Shown here piece by piece: positions 14,042 to 22,966 of a stretch of 39,838 nucleotides of DNA. Position 1 is the stretch's first letter. The number at the start of each line of letters is the position of its first letter. The notes beneath the pieces are model-generated. The model did not search any database. It worked only from the letters and a program-made list of their open reading frames with translations, and was not told where the DNA came from. Source of the DNA: CAZEER01 sp964511215 (lineage in GTDB: Bacteria > Fidelibacterota > Marinisomatia > Marinisomatales > UBA1611); NCBI GenBank assembly GCA_964511215.1, contig CAZEER010000012.1, positions 1-39,838 of the forward strand, written 5' to 3'. A program made the position numbers and the translations under genes.

Positions 14042-16227
14042 TGGATAACCCAATTGCAAGACTTGTACCTCAATTATTCGGAGAATACCCTAAGCAATTT
14101 AAAGATTTATTTGGAAAGCTTGTGATAAGTAATGATCACGATCTTGAAAATATTAAAGCATTACTTTGGCAAGCATATGAATATGGAAGGGAGCATCATG
14201 ATGGACAAAAACGTTTATCAGGAGAACCATATTTCAATCATTGTATAGCAGTAGCTACAACATTAGCAAGTTGGAAAATGGATCCAATTACAATTATTGC
14301 AGGTCTTCTCCATGATACTGTGGAAGACACTGATGCTACACTTGATGAACTAAGTTCAATATTTGGGAGAGATTTAAGTTCCCTTGTTAATGGTCTTACT
14401 AAAGTAAAAGATATCCATTACTCTTCCCGTAAAGCAAAGCAGGTAGGAAATTTTATGAAAATGCTTCTTTCTGTGGCTCAAGACTTAAGAGTGATAATAA
14501 TTAAGTTTGCAGATCGCCTTCATAATATGGAAACAATAAATTATATGCCTCAGATGAAAAGACACCGGATTGCTATAGAAACACGTGATATCTATGTGCC
14601 CCTTGCCCATCGCTTAGGTATGTCCACAGTGAAGTCGCAACTTGAAGACCTTGTTTTTAGTGTTTTAAATCCTTCTGGTTATAAAAAAATATCATCGCAA
14701 ATCAAAGCTACCAAAAAACAGCGGGAAAAATATATTAATCAAGTTATAAAGCCAGTAAAGACGGAGATTAATAATTACAGAATTATCCCAAGTGTTTATG
14801 GAAGAGCGAAATCATATTCCTCTATTTATAGAAAAATGATAAGTCGTGATAAGTCTTTTAATGAAATATATGATTTATATGCTATTCGTATTATCGTAGA
14901 TAAAATTGAAGAATGTTACTTAGTGCTTGGTATAGTACATAGTATTTATTTACCAGTGCAAGAACGTTTTAAAGATTTTATTGCGACGCCTAAATCCAAT
15001 GGATATCAATCTATCCACACAACAGTCTTTGGGCCTTCAGGTCAAATGATTGAGATCCAGATTCGTACAAAAAAAATGAATGAAACTGCTGAGATTGGAG
15101 TTGCTGCACATTGGGTTTATAAAGATGGTAAATCATCGGATATTGATAAAAATGTAAAGTGGCTTCGAGATTTATTAGAAATTTTAAAAAATGAATCTTC
15201 AGATCCAAAAGAGTTTATGGATCTTCTTAAAATTGATTTGTATAATGAAGAAATTTTTGTTTTCACACCACTAGGTGATTTAATTCAACTACCTATTGGA
15301 TCAACACCTGTTGATTTTGCATTTCAAGTTCACACTCAAATAGGGATGCGTTGTATGGGCGCGAAAATTAATCATGTAATTGTTCCACTGAATACAAAAT
15401 TGAAAAACGGAGATGTTATTGAAATTATAACAAGTAAAAAACAAGTACCTAGCTATGGATGGCAAAAATTTATTGTCACGCCAAAAGCTCGAAATCAAGT
15501 TAATAGATTTCTGAAAAAAGAGCACGATAGAGAGAGTATTAAATTAGGATCAGAGCTTTTAGAAAAGACACTTCGAAGAATGAAATTAAAAAATGCAGTT
15601 GAAGAATTCCAAAATAGTTTTACAAAATTCGGATATAATGATAAAGAATCATTATTAAAAGCGATTGGGACAGGATTGATTACTGTAAGAGATATGTTTT
15701 TAAAACTTAGATCGAAAGATGATTTTCCTTTAAATATGGAATCTGAAAAGAAAAATAGATTTTTTAATATTCGCAGACCATTACAGGATGGTATTGTATT
15801 AGATGGTATCGATAATATTTTAGTTAACCTTGGTAAATGTTGTAATCCAATACCCGGTGATGATTTAATTGGATTTGTTACTAGAGGAAGAGGTGTCACA
15901 GTACATCAAAGTTCATGCAAAAGTTTACCATTGCTTAGTCATGAGTCAGATCGATTGGTGCCAATAGATTGGAATATAAAATCATCTGATTATTTTGATG
16001 TTGGTTTAAAGGTGTTAGGGCAAGATTGCAAAGGTTGGTTAAAAGATATTTCTGAATGTATATCTAAAGAGAATATTAATATTTCAAGTGTGGATATAGA
16101 TGTGAAAGATGCCGTCGCAGAAGCACATTTCATTGTACAAGTACATAATTATCGGAAATTAAAACGTTTAATGAGAAAAATGACAAATTTAAAAAATATT
16201 GAATTTGTAGAAAGGACACGTCGTTAA
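14041..16227 (+). CDS. rel: Bifunctional (p)ppGpp synthetase/hydrolase (RelA/SpoT, Rel)
   Basis: 728 residues. It makes and degrades (p)ppGpp. The HD hydrolase domain is complete: H67 (YFNHCIAVA) and HDTVED (91-96), with a later RLHNM. The synthetase carries RFKD (309-312), the charge type found in bifunctional and SpoT enzymes rather than RelA-only EXDD, then TPKSNGYQSIHTTV and EIQIRT with its catalytic-region Glu. TGS follows (EIFVFTPLGDLIQLP, PVDFAFQVHT), then the zinc-finger/RIS region with C600-C601 in GKCCNPIPGDD, and a C-terminal ACT domain. Both activities therefore look intact. It is joined to dnaB and the HU-like gene by 1-base overlaps. Confidence 0.95.
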   Translation: MDNPIARLVPQLFGEYPKQFKDLFGKLVISNDHDLENIKALLWQAYEYGREHHDGQKRLSGEPYFNHCIAVATTLASWKMDPITIIAGLLHDTVEDTDATLDELSSIFGRDLSSLVNGLTKVKDIHYSSRKAKQVGNFMKMLLSVAQDLRVIIIKFADRLHNMETINYMPQMKRHRIAIETRDIYVPLAHRLGMSTVKSQLEDLVFSVLNPSGYKKISSQIKATKKQREKYINQVIKPVKTEINNYRIIPSVYGRAKSYSSIYRKMISRDKSFNEIYDLYAIRIIVDKIEECYLVLGIVHSIYLPVQERFKDFIATPKSNGYQSIHTTVFGPSGQMIEIQIRTKKMNETAEIGVAAHWVYKDGKSSDIDKNVKWLRDLLEILKNESSDPKEFMDLLKIDLYNEEIFVFTPLGDLIQLPIGSTPVDFAFQVHTQIGMRCMGAKINHVIVPLNTKLKNGDVIEIITSKKQVPSYGWQKFIVTPKARNQVNRFLKKEHDRESIKLGSELLEKTLRRMKLKNAVEEFQNSFTKFGYNDKESLLKAIGTGLITVRDMFLKLRSKDDFPLNMESEKKNRFFNIRRPLQDGIVLDGIDNILVNLGKCCNPIPGDDLIGFVTRGRGVTVHQSSCKSLPLLSHESDRLVPIDWNIKSSDYFDVGLKVLGQDCKGWLKDISECISKENINISSVDIDVKDAVAEAHFIVQVHNYRKLKRLMRKMTNLKNIEFVERTRR

Positions 16228-16535
16228 TGAAAATAAAAACATATACTAAAAAAAATATAGCAAATGAACTATCAAAACGTACAGGAAAAAGTATCAGATC
16301 ATCTCTATCAATTACTGATGAATTATTTAAGATACTAAAGGATTTTTTAATTGAAGATATCCCTTATACTAGAATAGAAATAAGAAACTTTGGAGTTTTT
16401 GAAGCTAAACCAACAAAAGCAAAACCAAGGGCAAGAAATCCAATGACAAATGAAGAGATTTATGTCCCTGCTCATAAAAAAACACGGTTTAAACCAGGTA
16501 AATTAATTAAAGAACATCTACGTAAACCCATTTAA
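16227..16535 (+). CDS. HU/IHF-family DNA-bending protein
   Basis: 102 residues. It has the HU/IHF layout: two N-terminal helices (YTKKNIANELSKRTGKSIRSS), a sheet with RIEIRNFGVFEAK, the DNA-inserting arm KPRARNPMTNEEIYVPA with the Arg-Asn-Pro tip, and a closing helix KTRFKPGKLIKEHL. Such proteins bend DNA and compact the nucleoid. I cannot tell HU from IHF by sequence alone, and no paralogue is in the window for comparison. The ATG shares one base with the rel stop. Confidence 0.93.
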   Translation: MKIKTYTKKNIANELSKRTGKSIRSSLSITDELFKILKDFLIEDIPYTRIEIRNFGVFEAKPTKAKPRARNPMTNEEIYVPAHKKTRFKPGKLIKEHLRKPI

Positions 16536-16538
16536 TTG

Positions 16539-16955
16539 ATGGGCCGAATTATTGGGATTGACTATGGTGATAGTAGAATTGGTTTAGCCTTGTCTGACTT
16601 AAATAAAATAATTGCATCACCATTTCAAACAATTCCTAATCAAGGCACTAGTGATTTAAAAGTTTTTTTAAAAAAGATTGTTAACCAAAAAGAAGTTGAA
16701 TATTTTGTATTAGGCTTACCAATCGGTTTAAAAGGTCAAGATACCAATCAAACAAGAAAAGTTAGATTATTTGGCGAATTTCTTAAAAGTTTGGGGTTGC
16801 CTGTATTTTATCAAGATGAGAGATTATCGTCAATTAGTGCCAAAAATTCATTAATTAAGCAAAATATAAAGACCGGGAAAAATAAACATATGATAGATGA
16901 AAGAGCTGCTGCAATTATTTTGCAGCAATTCTTAGATATCAATAGATTAAAATGA
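16539..16955 (+). CDS. ruvX: Putative pre-16S rRNA nuclease RuvX (YqgF)
   Basis: 138 residues with the RNase H-like fold of YqgF. Motifs: IIGIDYGDSRIGLALSD with the first catalytic Asp, VLGLPIGLKGQ with the family's GxP loop, YQDERLSS, and IDERAAAIILQQFLD with the final Asp. In E. coli YqgF trims the 5' end of 16S rRNA; a Holliday-junction role was proposed earlier. The ATG at 16539 is used in preference to the TTG immediately before it. Its end overlaps lnt by 4 bases (ATGA). Confidence 0.95.
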   Translation: MGRIIGIDYGDSRIGLALSDLNKIIASPFQTIPNQGTSDLKVFLKKIVNQKEVEYFVLGLPIGLKGQDTNQTRKVRLFGEFLKSLGLPVFYQDERLSSISAKNSLIKQNIKTGKNKHMIDERAAAIILQQFLDINRLK

Positions 16956-18451
16956 GTTTTATAATGAGAACCCAGCCTTGGGTATTGGCATTTCTATCAG
17001 GTATTATTATTGGCCTATCTTATTTACCTTTTCATCTAGGGTTTTTTGCCTACTTTGGGTTTATACCACTATTCCACATATGGTTAAATCATGATTATAA
17101 AACTAATATACAATCGGGATATATTTTTGGTTTAGTATATAACACTATTTCTAATTATTGGATGGCAACTAATTCTGGTGCTGAATTTTCAGTAGTAATC
17201 TTTTCTTTAATCAGCGCTGTATTTTATCTATCTATTTATTGGGGGATAGCGGGTGCAATTGTTGGTTTATTAAGAAAAAAGAGTAATGTTTTTATTTGTC
17301 TTCCATTTTTAATTGTATCTTTAGAATGGATACGCAGTTTTGGACCACTAGGGTTTCCTTGGGGTAATCTTGCTCTTACTCAAACAAACTATTTACCAAT
17401 CTTACAATACAACGATTATGCTGGACCATATATAGTCTCATTTTTTATTATATTGATGAATAATTTTATTTATAAAGTAATTTTTAATATAAATATAACA
17501 TTAATGTACCAAATTACTTTTTTCTTTGTATTAGTATTTTTTTTTATTGGTGGTTGGTTAAGGATTTTTTATCATAAACCATCTTTGAAAACAATAGATG
17601 TCTCAGTTATTCAACCTAATATTGACCCTAATAAAAAATGGGATTATGCTAATAGAGAGAATACTATCATATTTATGGACTCTCTGCATACTGAAGCAAT
17701 AAATCAAGATCCTGATATAATTTTATTCCCGGAAACGGCTCTGCCTACCTATCTTAGGTTGAATAATCGTTTGAAGAAGAGCTTACAGAATAAAGTAAAT
17801 GAATCTGGAATCCCAATTTTAATTGGTACTGTCGATAGGGTAATTAATTCTAGTGGGAAGAAGATCTATCATAATAGTGCGATGTATTTACATCCTTTCA
17901 AAGAATACGAGATGTATGAAAAAATACATCTCGTACCATTTGCAGAATATGATTTGATGCCAAATATTTCAATTCCTTTAGGTAAACTAAACCTTAATAT
18001 TGATCGAGGAATTTTCAAAGGGGGTAAAGATTATAAAGTTTTCAGATATAAAACTGTAAACTTTTCAGATCTGATTTGTTATGAATCAAGTTTTCCACGA
18101 TATGCGCGTGAATTTGTAAAAAATGGAGCGAAAATATTAATGATTCAGGCAAATGATGGGTGGCTTGGAGAATCAGCAGGTCCTTACCAACATTTCGAAA
18201 ATGCTCGTCTTAGAGCAATTGAAAATCGTATTCCAATAGTTAGGTCAGCTAATACAGGTATCTCAGGTGTAATTTCACCAACTGGACAAATCCAAAGAAA
18301 GATTCCTCTTGGTAAAGAAACTGTTTTTATGGAAACAATTTCAATAAACAGCTCTCTCAGTTTTTATAGCAAATATGGTGATGTTTTCGCAGCGATTTCT
18401 TTTGTAATATTCCTATTTATAGGTCCAGTGAATTGCACAAAAAATGATTAA
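16952..18451 (+). CDS. lnt: Apolipoprotein N-acyltransferase
   Basis: 499 residues. Lnt adds the third acyl chain to lipoproteins in the inner membrane, a step of diderm bacteria that precedes Lol sorting. The N-terminal ~200 residues form about six or seven membrane helices (with GPLGFPWGNLALTQTNY, typical of Lnt). The nitrilase domain has the catalytic triad E261 (FPETALPTY), K324 (YEKIHLVPFAEY) and C376 (LICYESSFPR). NDGWLGESAGPYQHFENARLRAIE is the usual product-side segment in part. It ends with one more membrane helix. lolA lies 17 kb downstream, consistent with a working lipoprotein pathway. Confidence 0.96.
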   Translation: MSFIMRTQPWVLAFLSGIIIGLSYLPFHLGFFAYFGFIPLFHIWLNHDYKTNIQSGYIFGLVYNTISNYWMATNSGAEFSVVIFSLISAVFYLSIYWGIAGAIVGLLRKKSNVFICLPFLIVSLEWIRSFGPLGFPWGNLALTQTNYLPILQYNDYAGPYIVSFFIILMNNFIYKVIFNINITLMYQITFFFVLVFFFIGGWLRIFYHKPSLKTIDVSVIQPNIDPNKKWDYANRENTIIFMDSLHTEAINQDPDIILFPETALPTYLRLNNRLKKSLQNKVNESGIPILIGTVDRVINSSGKKIYHNSAMYLHPFKEYEMYEKIHLVPFAEYDLMPNISIPLGKLNLNIDRGIFKGGKDYKVFRYKTVNFSDLICYESSFPRYAREFVKNGAKILMIQANDGWLGESAGPYQHFENARLRAIENRIPIVRSANTGISGVISPTGQIQRKIPLGKETVFMETISINSSLSFYSKYGDVFAAISFVIFLFIGPVNCTKND

Positions 18452-19037
18452 TAAAATATTATTGATATTTTTTTTATTTGGCACATTGCATAGCCAAACC
18501 ATTCATCCTTTTATAAAATCGGGCATTCTCCCAGGTTGGGGAGAGATATCGGTAAATAAAAAAAATCGTGCGCGTACTTTCACCTTTATAGAAATATCTC
18601 TTTGGACTTCTTTCATTGGTGCGCGTGCTTTCTCTTTTCATCAAGCTCGTCAATATGAAGCATTTGCAGTCGAGCATGCAGGCGTGGTGGTCGAAAGTAA
18701 AAATCATAATTATTGGGTAGACATTGGTAACTACCTTGATATTGAAGATCATAATTCAGAACATTTAAGATGGCGTCTGATGGATGAAATATATGATGAA
18801 GCAGATAAATGGGAATGGGATTCTAGACCTAATATGAAAAAATTTGAAACAATGCGGATTAAAAGTGATTTGTTATTAAAAATGAGCGAGTATATTTTAG
18901 GTGCAATTACACTTAATCATGTAATATCTGCAATTGATGCACTCTACCTTACTCGTTTGATGGAAAACAATAAAATTTCTTTTTATCCCATGTTAGAGAA
19001 AGATAATAATGGTGTACAGATAGTCATACATTTTTGA
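18444..19037 (+). CDS. Exported protein of unknown function (DUF5683-like start)
   Basis: 197 residues that I cannot assign with confidence. A clear signal peptide (MINKILLIFFLFGTLHSQ) is followed by KSGILPGWGEI, a 'LPGWG' segment seen in DUF5683-type envelope proteins, and a hydrophobic stretch (FIEISLWTSFIGARAF). The middle is rich in Trp, His and acidic residues (HNYWVDIGNYLDIED, DEADKWEWDSRP). A second hydrophobic helix near residue 155 (EYILGAITLNHVISAIDAL) matches the paired membrane segments of that family. It overlaps lnt by 8 bases, and the next gene starts 83 bases later, so it may end its transcript. An inner-membrane or periplasmic location is the most that can be inferred. Confidence 0.6.
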   Translation: MINKILLIFFLFGTLHSQTIHPFIKSGILPGWGEISVNKKNRARTFTFIEISLWTSFIGARAFSFHQARQYEAFAVEHAGVVVESKNHNYWVDIGNYLDIEDHNSEHLRWRLMDEIYDEADKWEWDSRPNMKKFETMRIKSDLLLKMSEYILGAITLNHVISAIDALYLTRLMENNKISFYPMLEKDNNGVQIVIHF

Positions 19038-19108
19038 AGCTTAATTATTATTAATTAGATTATTTATTGGTCAATATTGAATTATTTTATGCATGATATT
19101 TAATAGCT

Positions 19109-19112
19109 GGAG
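19109..19112 (+). promoter_or_regulatory. Ribosome-binding site supporting the TTG start of truA
   Basis: GGAG lies 8 bases upstream of the TTG at 19121. The TruA family N-terminus begins right at this codon and no ATG is suitably placed, so this box decides the start. Confidence 0.55.
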
Positions 19113-19120
19113 AAAAATAA

Positions 19121-19855
19121 TTGTTAAGATATAAATTTATAATTCAATATGATGGGTCATATTTTTCAGGTTGGCAGTTTCAAAAAAATAAAATGACAGT
19201 ACAGGGATTACTCGAAGAAGCATTAAAAAAAATTTCCAAAACAAAAGAGCGTGTTCCCGTATATGGTGCTGGTAGGACTGATGCAGGTGTACATGCTTGG
19301 GGGCAGGTCGCTCATGCAGATATTAATCTAAATTTAAATGATAATGATATGCAAAATGCATTAAATGGTAATTTGCCTGATTATTGCAGAATTTCTAAAG
19401 TTGAGAAGGTCTCCAAAAATTTTCATTCTCGATATAATGCAAAAAGTAGATTTTATAGATACCAGTGCTATACTGGTAATTCTATCTTATTTAGAAATCA
19501 ATCGTGGATGTTATCTGGTTTAGATGTGGATTACTTAAATAGTTTATCTAAACACCTAATAGGTGAAAAGAACTTTTTATCTTTTTCAAAGTTTAATAAT
19601 AAAATTAAAAATACAAATTGTATTATCTTTGACTGTAAATGGTCTAGATCTGGTTCAATGATTACATTTAAAATAAAAGCAAATAGATATTTACATCATA
19701 TGATAAGGTATTTAGTCGGGACAATCATAGCAATAGAACAAAAGAAATATTCAGAAAATGAATTCCAATTATTACTAGAAAGACCAAAAAAAAATGTAAA
19801 AATTTTTAAAGCTCCTGCTCAGGGTTTAATTTTAGAAAAAATAAATTATGTTTAA
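19121..19855 (+). CDS. truA: tRNA pseudouridine(38-40) synthase TruA
   Basis: 244 residues. TruA converts U38-U40 in the anticodon arm to pseudouridine. Motifs: the opening YDGSYFSGWQFQ, the catalytic GAGRTDAGVHA with Asp54, FHSRYNAKSRFYRY, and the C-terminal FLHHMIR-type block (RYLHHMIRYLVGT). The start is a TTG with a GGAG box 8 bases upstream. Its 3' end overlaps the protease gene by 8 bases (ATGTTTAA). Confidence 0.96.
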   Translation: MLRYKFIIQYDGSYFSGWQFQKNKMTVQGLLEEALKKISKTKERVPVYGAGRTDAGVHAWGQVAHADINLNLNDNDMQNALNGNLPDYCRISKVEKVSKNFHSRYNAKSRFYRYQCYTGNSILFRNQSWMLSGLDVDYLNSLSKHLIGEKNFLSFSKFNNKIKNTNCIIFDCKWSRSGSMITFKIKANRYLHHMIRYLVGTIIAIEQKKYSENEFQLLLERPKKNVKIFKAPAQGLILEKINYV

Positions 19856-20921
19856 AAAATCTCTCATTATTTTAGTTACCATAATAATTTTTATTAGATC
19901 AGATGGTATTACAAAATCACGAGAGACTGCAATTACGCGTGCCATAGAGAAAGTTGGCTCTGCTGTAGCAAGTATCAATGTCGAGCAGCATATATCATCT
20001 GTTTCATTTGATCCATTTTTTGGCTTTATGTTTCCAAGAGATATTTATCCAATGAAGAGTTCTGGAAGTGGAGTTGTTATTAGTCCTGATGGATTTGTTA
20101 TGACTAATCATCATGTAATTCAAAATGCAGATAAAATTACAGTCACTTTGTCAGGAGGAGATGAATACGAAGCAGAAATTATAGGGTCAGATGAGACATC
20201 GGATCTTGCATTATTAAAACTGTCTGGTTCAAATTTCCCATTTGTTGAACTTGGTGACTCAGATAATCTTTTAATAGGAGAGTGGGTTATAGCACTGGGA
20301 AATCCATTCGAATTGTTTTCAGTAAGTAATAAACCTTCTGCAAGTGTAGGTATAGTTAGTGCAATTGATATGGATTTTGGTATGCAACAATCAGGAAAGG
20401 TATTTCAAGATATGATCCAGACAGATGCTGCAATTAATCCTGGTAATTCGGGTGGTCCACTTGTTAATGCTCTAGGTGAAATAATTGGTATTAATACGTT
20501 TATTTTCACTGATTATGATCATTTTCGAGGGTCAGTTGGAATTGGTTTTGCAATTCCAATAAATTCAGCAAAAAAAATAGCGGAAGAGCTTAGAGTAAAA
20601 GGAGAAATTGACCGCGGATATTCAACTGGACTTGTAGTGCAATCTGTTACTCGGAGTATATCAAGATATATGGATATTCCTTTTCTAAAAGGTGTTATTA
20701 TTATTGAAGTAGGAAAAGGTAGCCCCGCAGATAAATCAGGTCTTGAACCTGGAGATATAATTTTGACAGTAAATAATGAATCAGTTAATAAGCCGAGTGA
20801 TATAAGAACAGTGATTTTAGAAAATGACTTAAGATCTGGTGATAAAATTTCTCTAGAGATATTCAGAAATAAACAATATAAAAATATTAAGATGAAATTA
20901 GGAAAATATAAACTTAAGTAA
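19848..20921 (+). CDS. htrA: HtrA/DegP-type periplasmic serine protease with one PDZ domain
   Basis: 357 residues. A signal peptide or membrane anchor (residues 1-20) precedes a trypsin-like domain with the full triad H89 (TNHHV), D119 (SDLALLKL) and S201 (NPGNSGGP). One PDZ domain follows (about 265-350; GSPADKSGLEPGDIILTVN). The single PDZ and short length resemble DegS-like or short HtrA forms rather than the two-PDZ DegP. The probable role is periplasmic protein quality control or envelope-stress sensing. It lies between truA and psd and probably shares their transcript; no sigma factor or anti-sigma gene is adjacent. Confidence 0.94.
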   Translation: MFKKSLIILVTIIIFIRSDGITKSRETAITRAIEKVGSAVASINVEQHISSVSFDPFFGFMFPRDIYPMKSSGSGVVISPDGFVMTNHHVIQNADKITVTLSGGDEYEAEIIGSDETSDLALLKLSGSNFPFVELGDSDNLLIGEWVIALGNPFELFSVSNKPSASVGIVSAIDMDFGMQQSGKVFQDMIQTDAAINPGNSGGPLVNALGEIIGINTFIFTDYDHFRGSVGIGFAIPINSAKKIAEELRVKGEIDRGYSTGLVVQSVTRSISRYMDIPFLKGVIIIEVGKGSPADKSGLEPGDIILTVNNESVNKPSDIRTVILENDLRSGDKISLEIFRNKQYKNIKMKLGKYKLK

Positions 20922-20926
20922 ATCCA

Positions 20927-21562
20927 ATGAAACTAGCACACGAAGGAAATAGAATTATTTTTACTTTATTATACATCATTGCTATTTTAATCTTTTTGGT
21001 TATAATTAATAAAATGCCTACTGTTATTCCAATAATTTTTAGTTTAGTGCTATTATTTTGTATTAACTTTTTTAGAGATCCAAAGCGATCTGTACCAATT
21101 GGGGAAAATCATATTATTTCTCCAGCTGATGGAAAGATAATTTCCATTGAAACTATTCATAATCATGATTTAGGAGAAGTTCATTTAATATCTATATTTC
21201 TTAATATCTTTAATGTTCATGTAAATAGAATGCCTTATACTGGTAAATTTTCGCAAATAAATTATAAAAAAGGTAGATTTTTGATGGCTTTCGATCATAA
21301 GGCATCAGATTTAAATGAACGTAATGAAATCATTATTGAAAGTAATTTGGGAAAAATAAAGATCGTACAAATAGCGGGATTAATTGCGCGAAGGATAATT
21401 TGTTATGCAAAAAAAGATAAAACGATGGAGATTGGTGGTCGATTAGGATTTATGTTGTTTGGATCAAGAGTAGATTTAGTATTACCTATTAATGTGCATT
21501 TAAAAGTAAGATTAGGGCAGAAAGTAATGGGAAACAAAACAATTATTGCTACATTTGACTAA
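20927..21562 (+). CDS. psd: Phosphatidylserine decarboxylase proenzyme (short form)
   Basis: 211 residues, the short type of PSD. It decarboxylates phosphatidylserine to phosphatidylethanolamine at the inner membrane. Two N-terminal membrane segments (residues 9-47) lead to FFRDPKRSVP, SPADG with Asp68, and NVHVNRMP with His98. Self-cleavage should occur between Gly179 and Ser180 in FGSR (178-181), making the pyruvoyl group from Ser180; short-form enzymes commonly have GSR here where E. coli has LGST. The partner pssA starts 16 bases downstream, so the two-step PE route is encoded in order of reverse reaction. Confidence 0.95.
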   Translation: MKLAHEGNRIIFTLLYIIAILIFLVIINKMPTVIPIIFSLVLLFCINFFRDPKRSVPIGENHIISPADGKIISIETIHNHDLGEVHLISIFLNIFNVHVNRMPYTGKFSQINYKKGRFLMAFDHKASDLNERNEIIIESNLGKIKIVQIAGLIARRIICYAKKDKTMEIGGRLGFMLFGSRVDLVLPINVHLKVRLGQKVMGNKTIIATFD

Positions 21563-21578
21563 ATATTAATGTTGTGAA

Positions 21579-22310
21579 ATGAAAAGGAAACCAAAATATT
21601 TTATTCCAAATATCCTTACGTTAACCAATATGTTTCTGGGGTTTTTGTCTATAGGGTTGATTTTTAATGGGAACCCCTTAAAAGCAGGGACTTTTGTAAT
21701 GATTGCTGGTCTACTTGATGTTTTTGATGGGAAACTAGCAAGAATGTTAGGTATAACATCACGTTTTGGCATGGAATTTGATTCAATGGCTGATACTGTG
21801 TCCTTCTGCATGGTGCCTTCATTATTAATTTATTCCCTTTATGTTGATGGCTTAAATCCGTTATTAGGAGCAATGATATCCTTTATGCCATTGATGTTTG
21901 GTGTTATTCGTTTGGCAAAATACAATATTGATCAGGAATTTGGAAAAAATAAGTCATATACATTGGGTCTTACTACCCCCATATCAGCAATTACTATATT
22001 TTCATATATGTATTTTAATCACCATATTTATGATAATTATGGAGACCCTAGAACAGCATTAGTTCTTGTAGTTGTGATTAGCTTTTTAATGATAAGCCCA
22101 ATTCATTTCATTAAGTTTCCACTATTGTCATTTAATTCTGGCAGAACAAATTCAATAACATTAGTTATCTTTATAATGTCAGTAATTGGTATTATTTGGT
22201 TTTGGGGACTTGTTTTATTTCCCCTTACAATTATGTTTATAGGTTGGAACATAATACATTGGTTAGTGCATCATCAAAAAAATAATTATAAATCTGAAAT
22301 TGATGTATAA
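21579..22310 (+). CDS. pssA: CDP-diacylglycerol-serine O-phosphatidyltransferase
   Basis: 243 residues. It joins serine to CDP-diacylglycerol to give phosphatidylserine, the substrate of the adjacent psd product. The CDP-alcohol phosphotransferase signature is complete: D47, D50-G51, A54-R55, G64, D68 and D72, with the family's exact spacing. The protein has about seven or eight hydrophobic helices. The DUF4321 gene begins 3 bases after its stop. Confidence 0.96.
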   Translation: MKRKPKYFIPNILTLTNMFLGFLSIGLIFNGNPLKAGTFVMIAGLLDVFDGKLARMLGITSRFGMEFDSMADTVSFCMVPSLLIYSLYVDGLNPLLGAMISFMPLMFGVIRLAKYNIDQEFGKNKSYTLGLTTPISAITIFSYMYFNHHIYDNYGDPRTALVLVVVISFLMISPIHFIKFPLLSFNSGRTNSITLVIFIMSVIGIIWFWGLVLFPLTIMFIGWNIIHWLVHHQKNNYKSEIDV

Positions 22311-22313
22311 ATA

Positions 22314-22601
22314 ATGAAAAATCGAGATATCTCTCTTATTGTTATTGGTCTTTTCTCAGGTGCTATTATTGGTGGAGTAATGGGAAACCTAATGGTATGG
22401 ATTCTCCCAGAAGGAGTCGTGAAAGACTTCTTTTTAACCAGTATTACTTTTGATATAGGCGGTGTTGTTGGGAATGAGGTCGGTGTTATAGTCATTGATT
22501 TTAAAATTATAACATTAAAATTTGGTTTATCACTTGCATTAAATTTTACAAGTGTTATAGGGTTAGCAACTGCTTATTACATCCTGAGATATTTTAGATA
22601 A
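22314..22601 (+). CDS. DUF4321 family small membrane protein
   Basis: 95 residues with two hydrophobic helices: residues 5-32 (LIVIGLFSGAIIGGVMGNLMVW) in part, and about 66-90 (LSLALNFTSVIGLATAYYIL in part). A loop between them carries FDIGGVVGNEVGVIVIDF. The shape and the G-rich first helix match DUF4321 proteins, which have no established role. It sits between pssA and tatA and is probably cotranscribed with them; a membrane-homeostasis role is only a guess from the company it keeps. Confidence 0.7.
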   Translation: MKNRDISLIVIGLFSGAIIGGVMGNLMVWILPEGVVKDFFLTSITFDIGGVVGNEVGVIVIDFKIITLKFGLSLALNFTSVIGLATAYYILRYFR

Positions 22602-22617
22602 AATTTTGGAAGCTTAA

Positions 22618-22851
22618 TTGAATAATCTTAACGTAAACTATGCTATGTTTAATCTAGGCACTGGCGAGCTTCTTGTAATATTTTTGGTGATTTTATTACT
22701 TTTTGGAGCAAAAAAACTTCCAGAGTTAGCCCGAGGACTTGGAAAAGGTATCAATGAGTTTAAAGATGCTGTTGAAACGAGTAAGAAAGAGATTATGGAT
22801 GCGGATAAATCTACGAATAAGAGTGATGAATCCGATAAAGGGGAATTATAA
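22618..22851 (+). CDS. tatA: Sec-independent translocase subunit TatA/TatE
   Basis: 77 residues. The TatA plan is clear: a short N-terminus, one membrane helix (GTGELLVIFLVILLLFGAKK), the hinge, and an amphipathic helix LPELARGLGKGINEFKDAV followed by a charged tail. TatA forms the protein-conducting part of the Tat pathway for folded proteins. Two starts are possible: the TTG at 22618, with GGAAG 5 bases upstream, and the ATG at 22645 (MFNLGTGEL), which matches typical TatA N-termini but has no visible Shine-Dalgarno. I give the former with reserve. No tatC is in the window. Confidence 0.9.
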   Translation: MNNLNVNYAMFNLGTGELLVIFLVILLLFGAKKLPELARGLGKGINEFKDAVETSKKEIMDADKSTNKSDESDKGEL

Positions 22852-22966
22852 TACTCGACTTTTTGATTTAGTGTATTATTATACTTTTTTAAAAAGAAAC
22901 AATTTTCCAGTTTCTTGGTTAAATATATCAACTTAACACTAGAGTAATAGTATATAACAATTACCA

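Noticed and set aside
15495..15899. 134-residue open frame on the minus strand inside rel
   Set aside because: It lies opposite the TGS to zinc-finger region of an intact Rel protein, and its translation is Ser/Phe/Leu-rich with no recognisable domain.
20927..21562. Psd thought inactive because LGST is replaced by FGSR
   Set aside because: The short-form enzymes commonly have GSR at the self-cleavage site, and the catalytic Asp68 and His98 are present.
22894..22916. Hairpin AAGAAAC/GTTTCTT between tatA and batA considered as a terminator
   Set aside because: The 7-base stem is AT-rich with a 9-base loop and is not followed by a T-run, so termination is doubtful.
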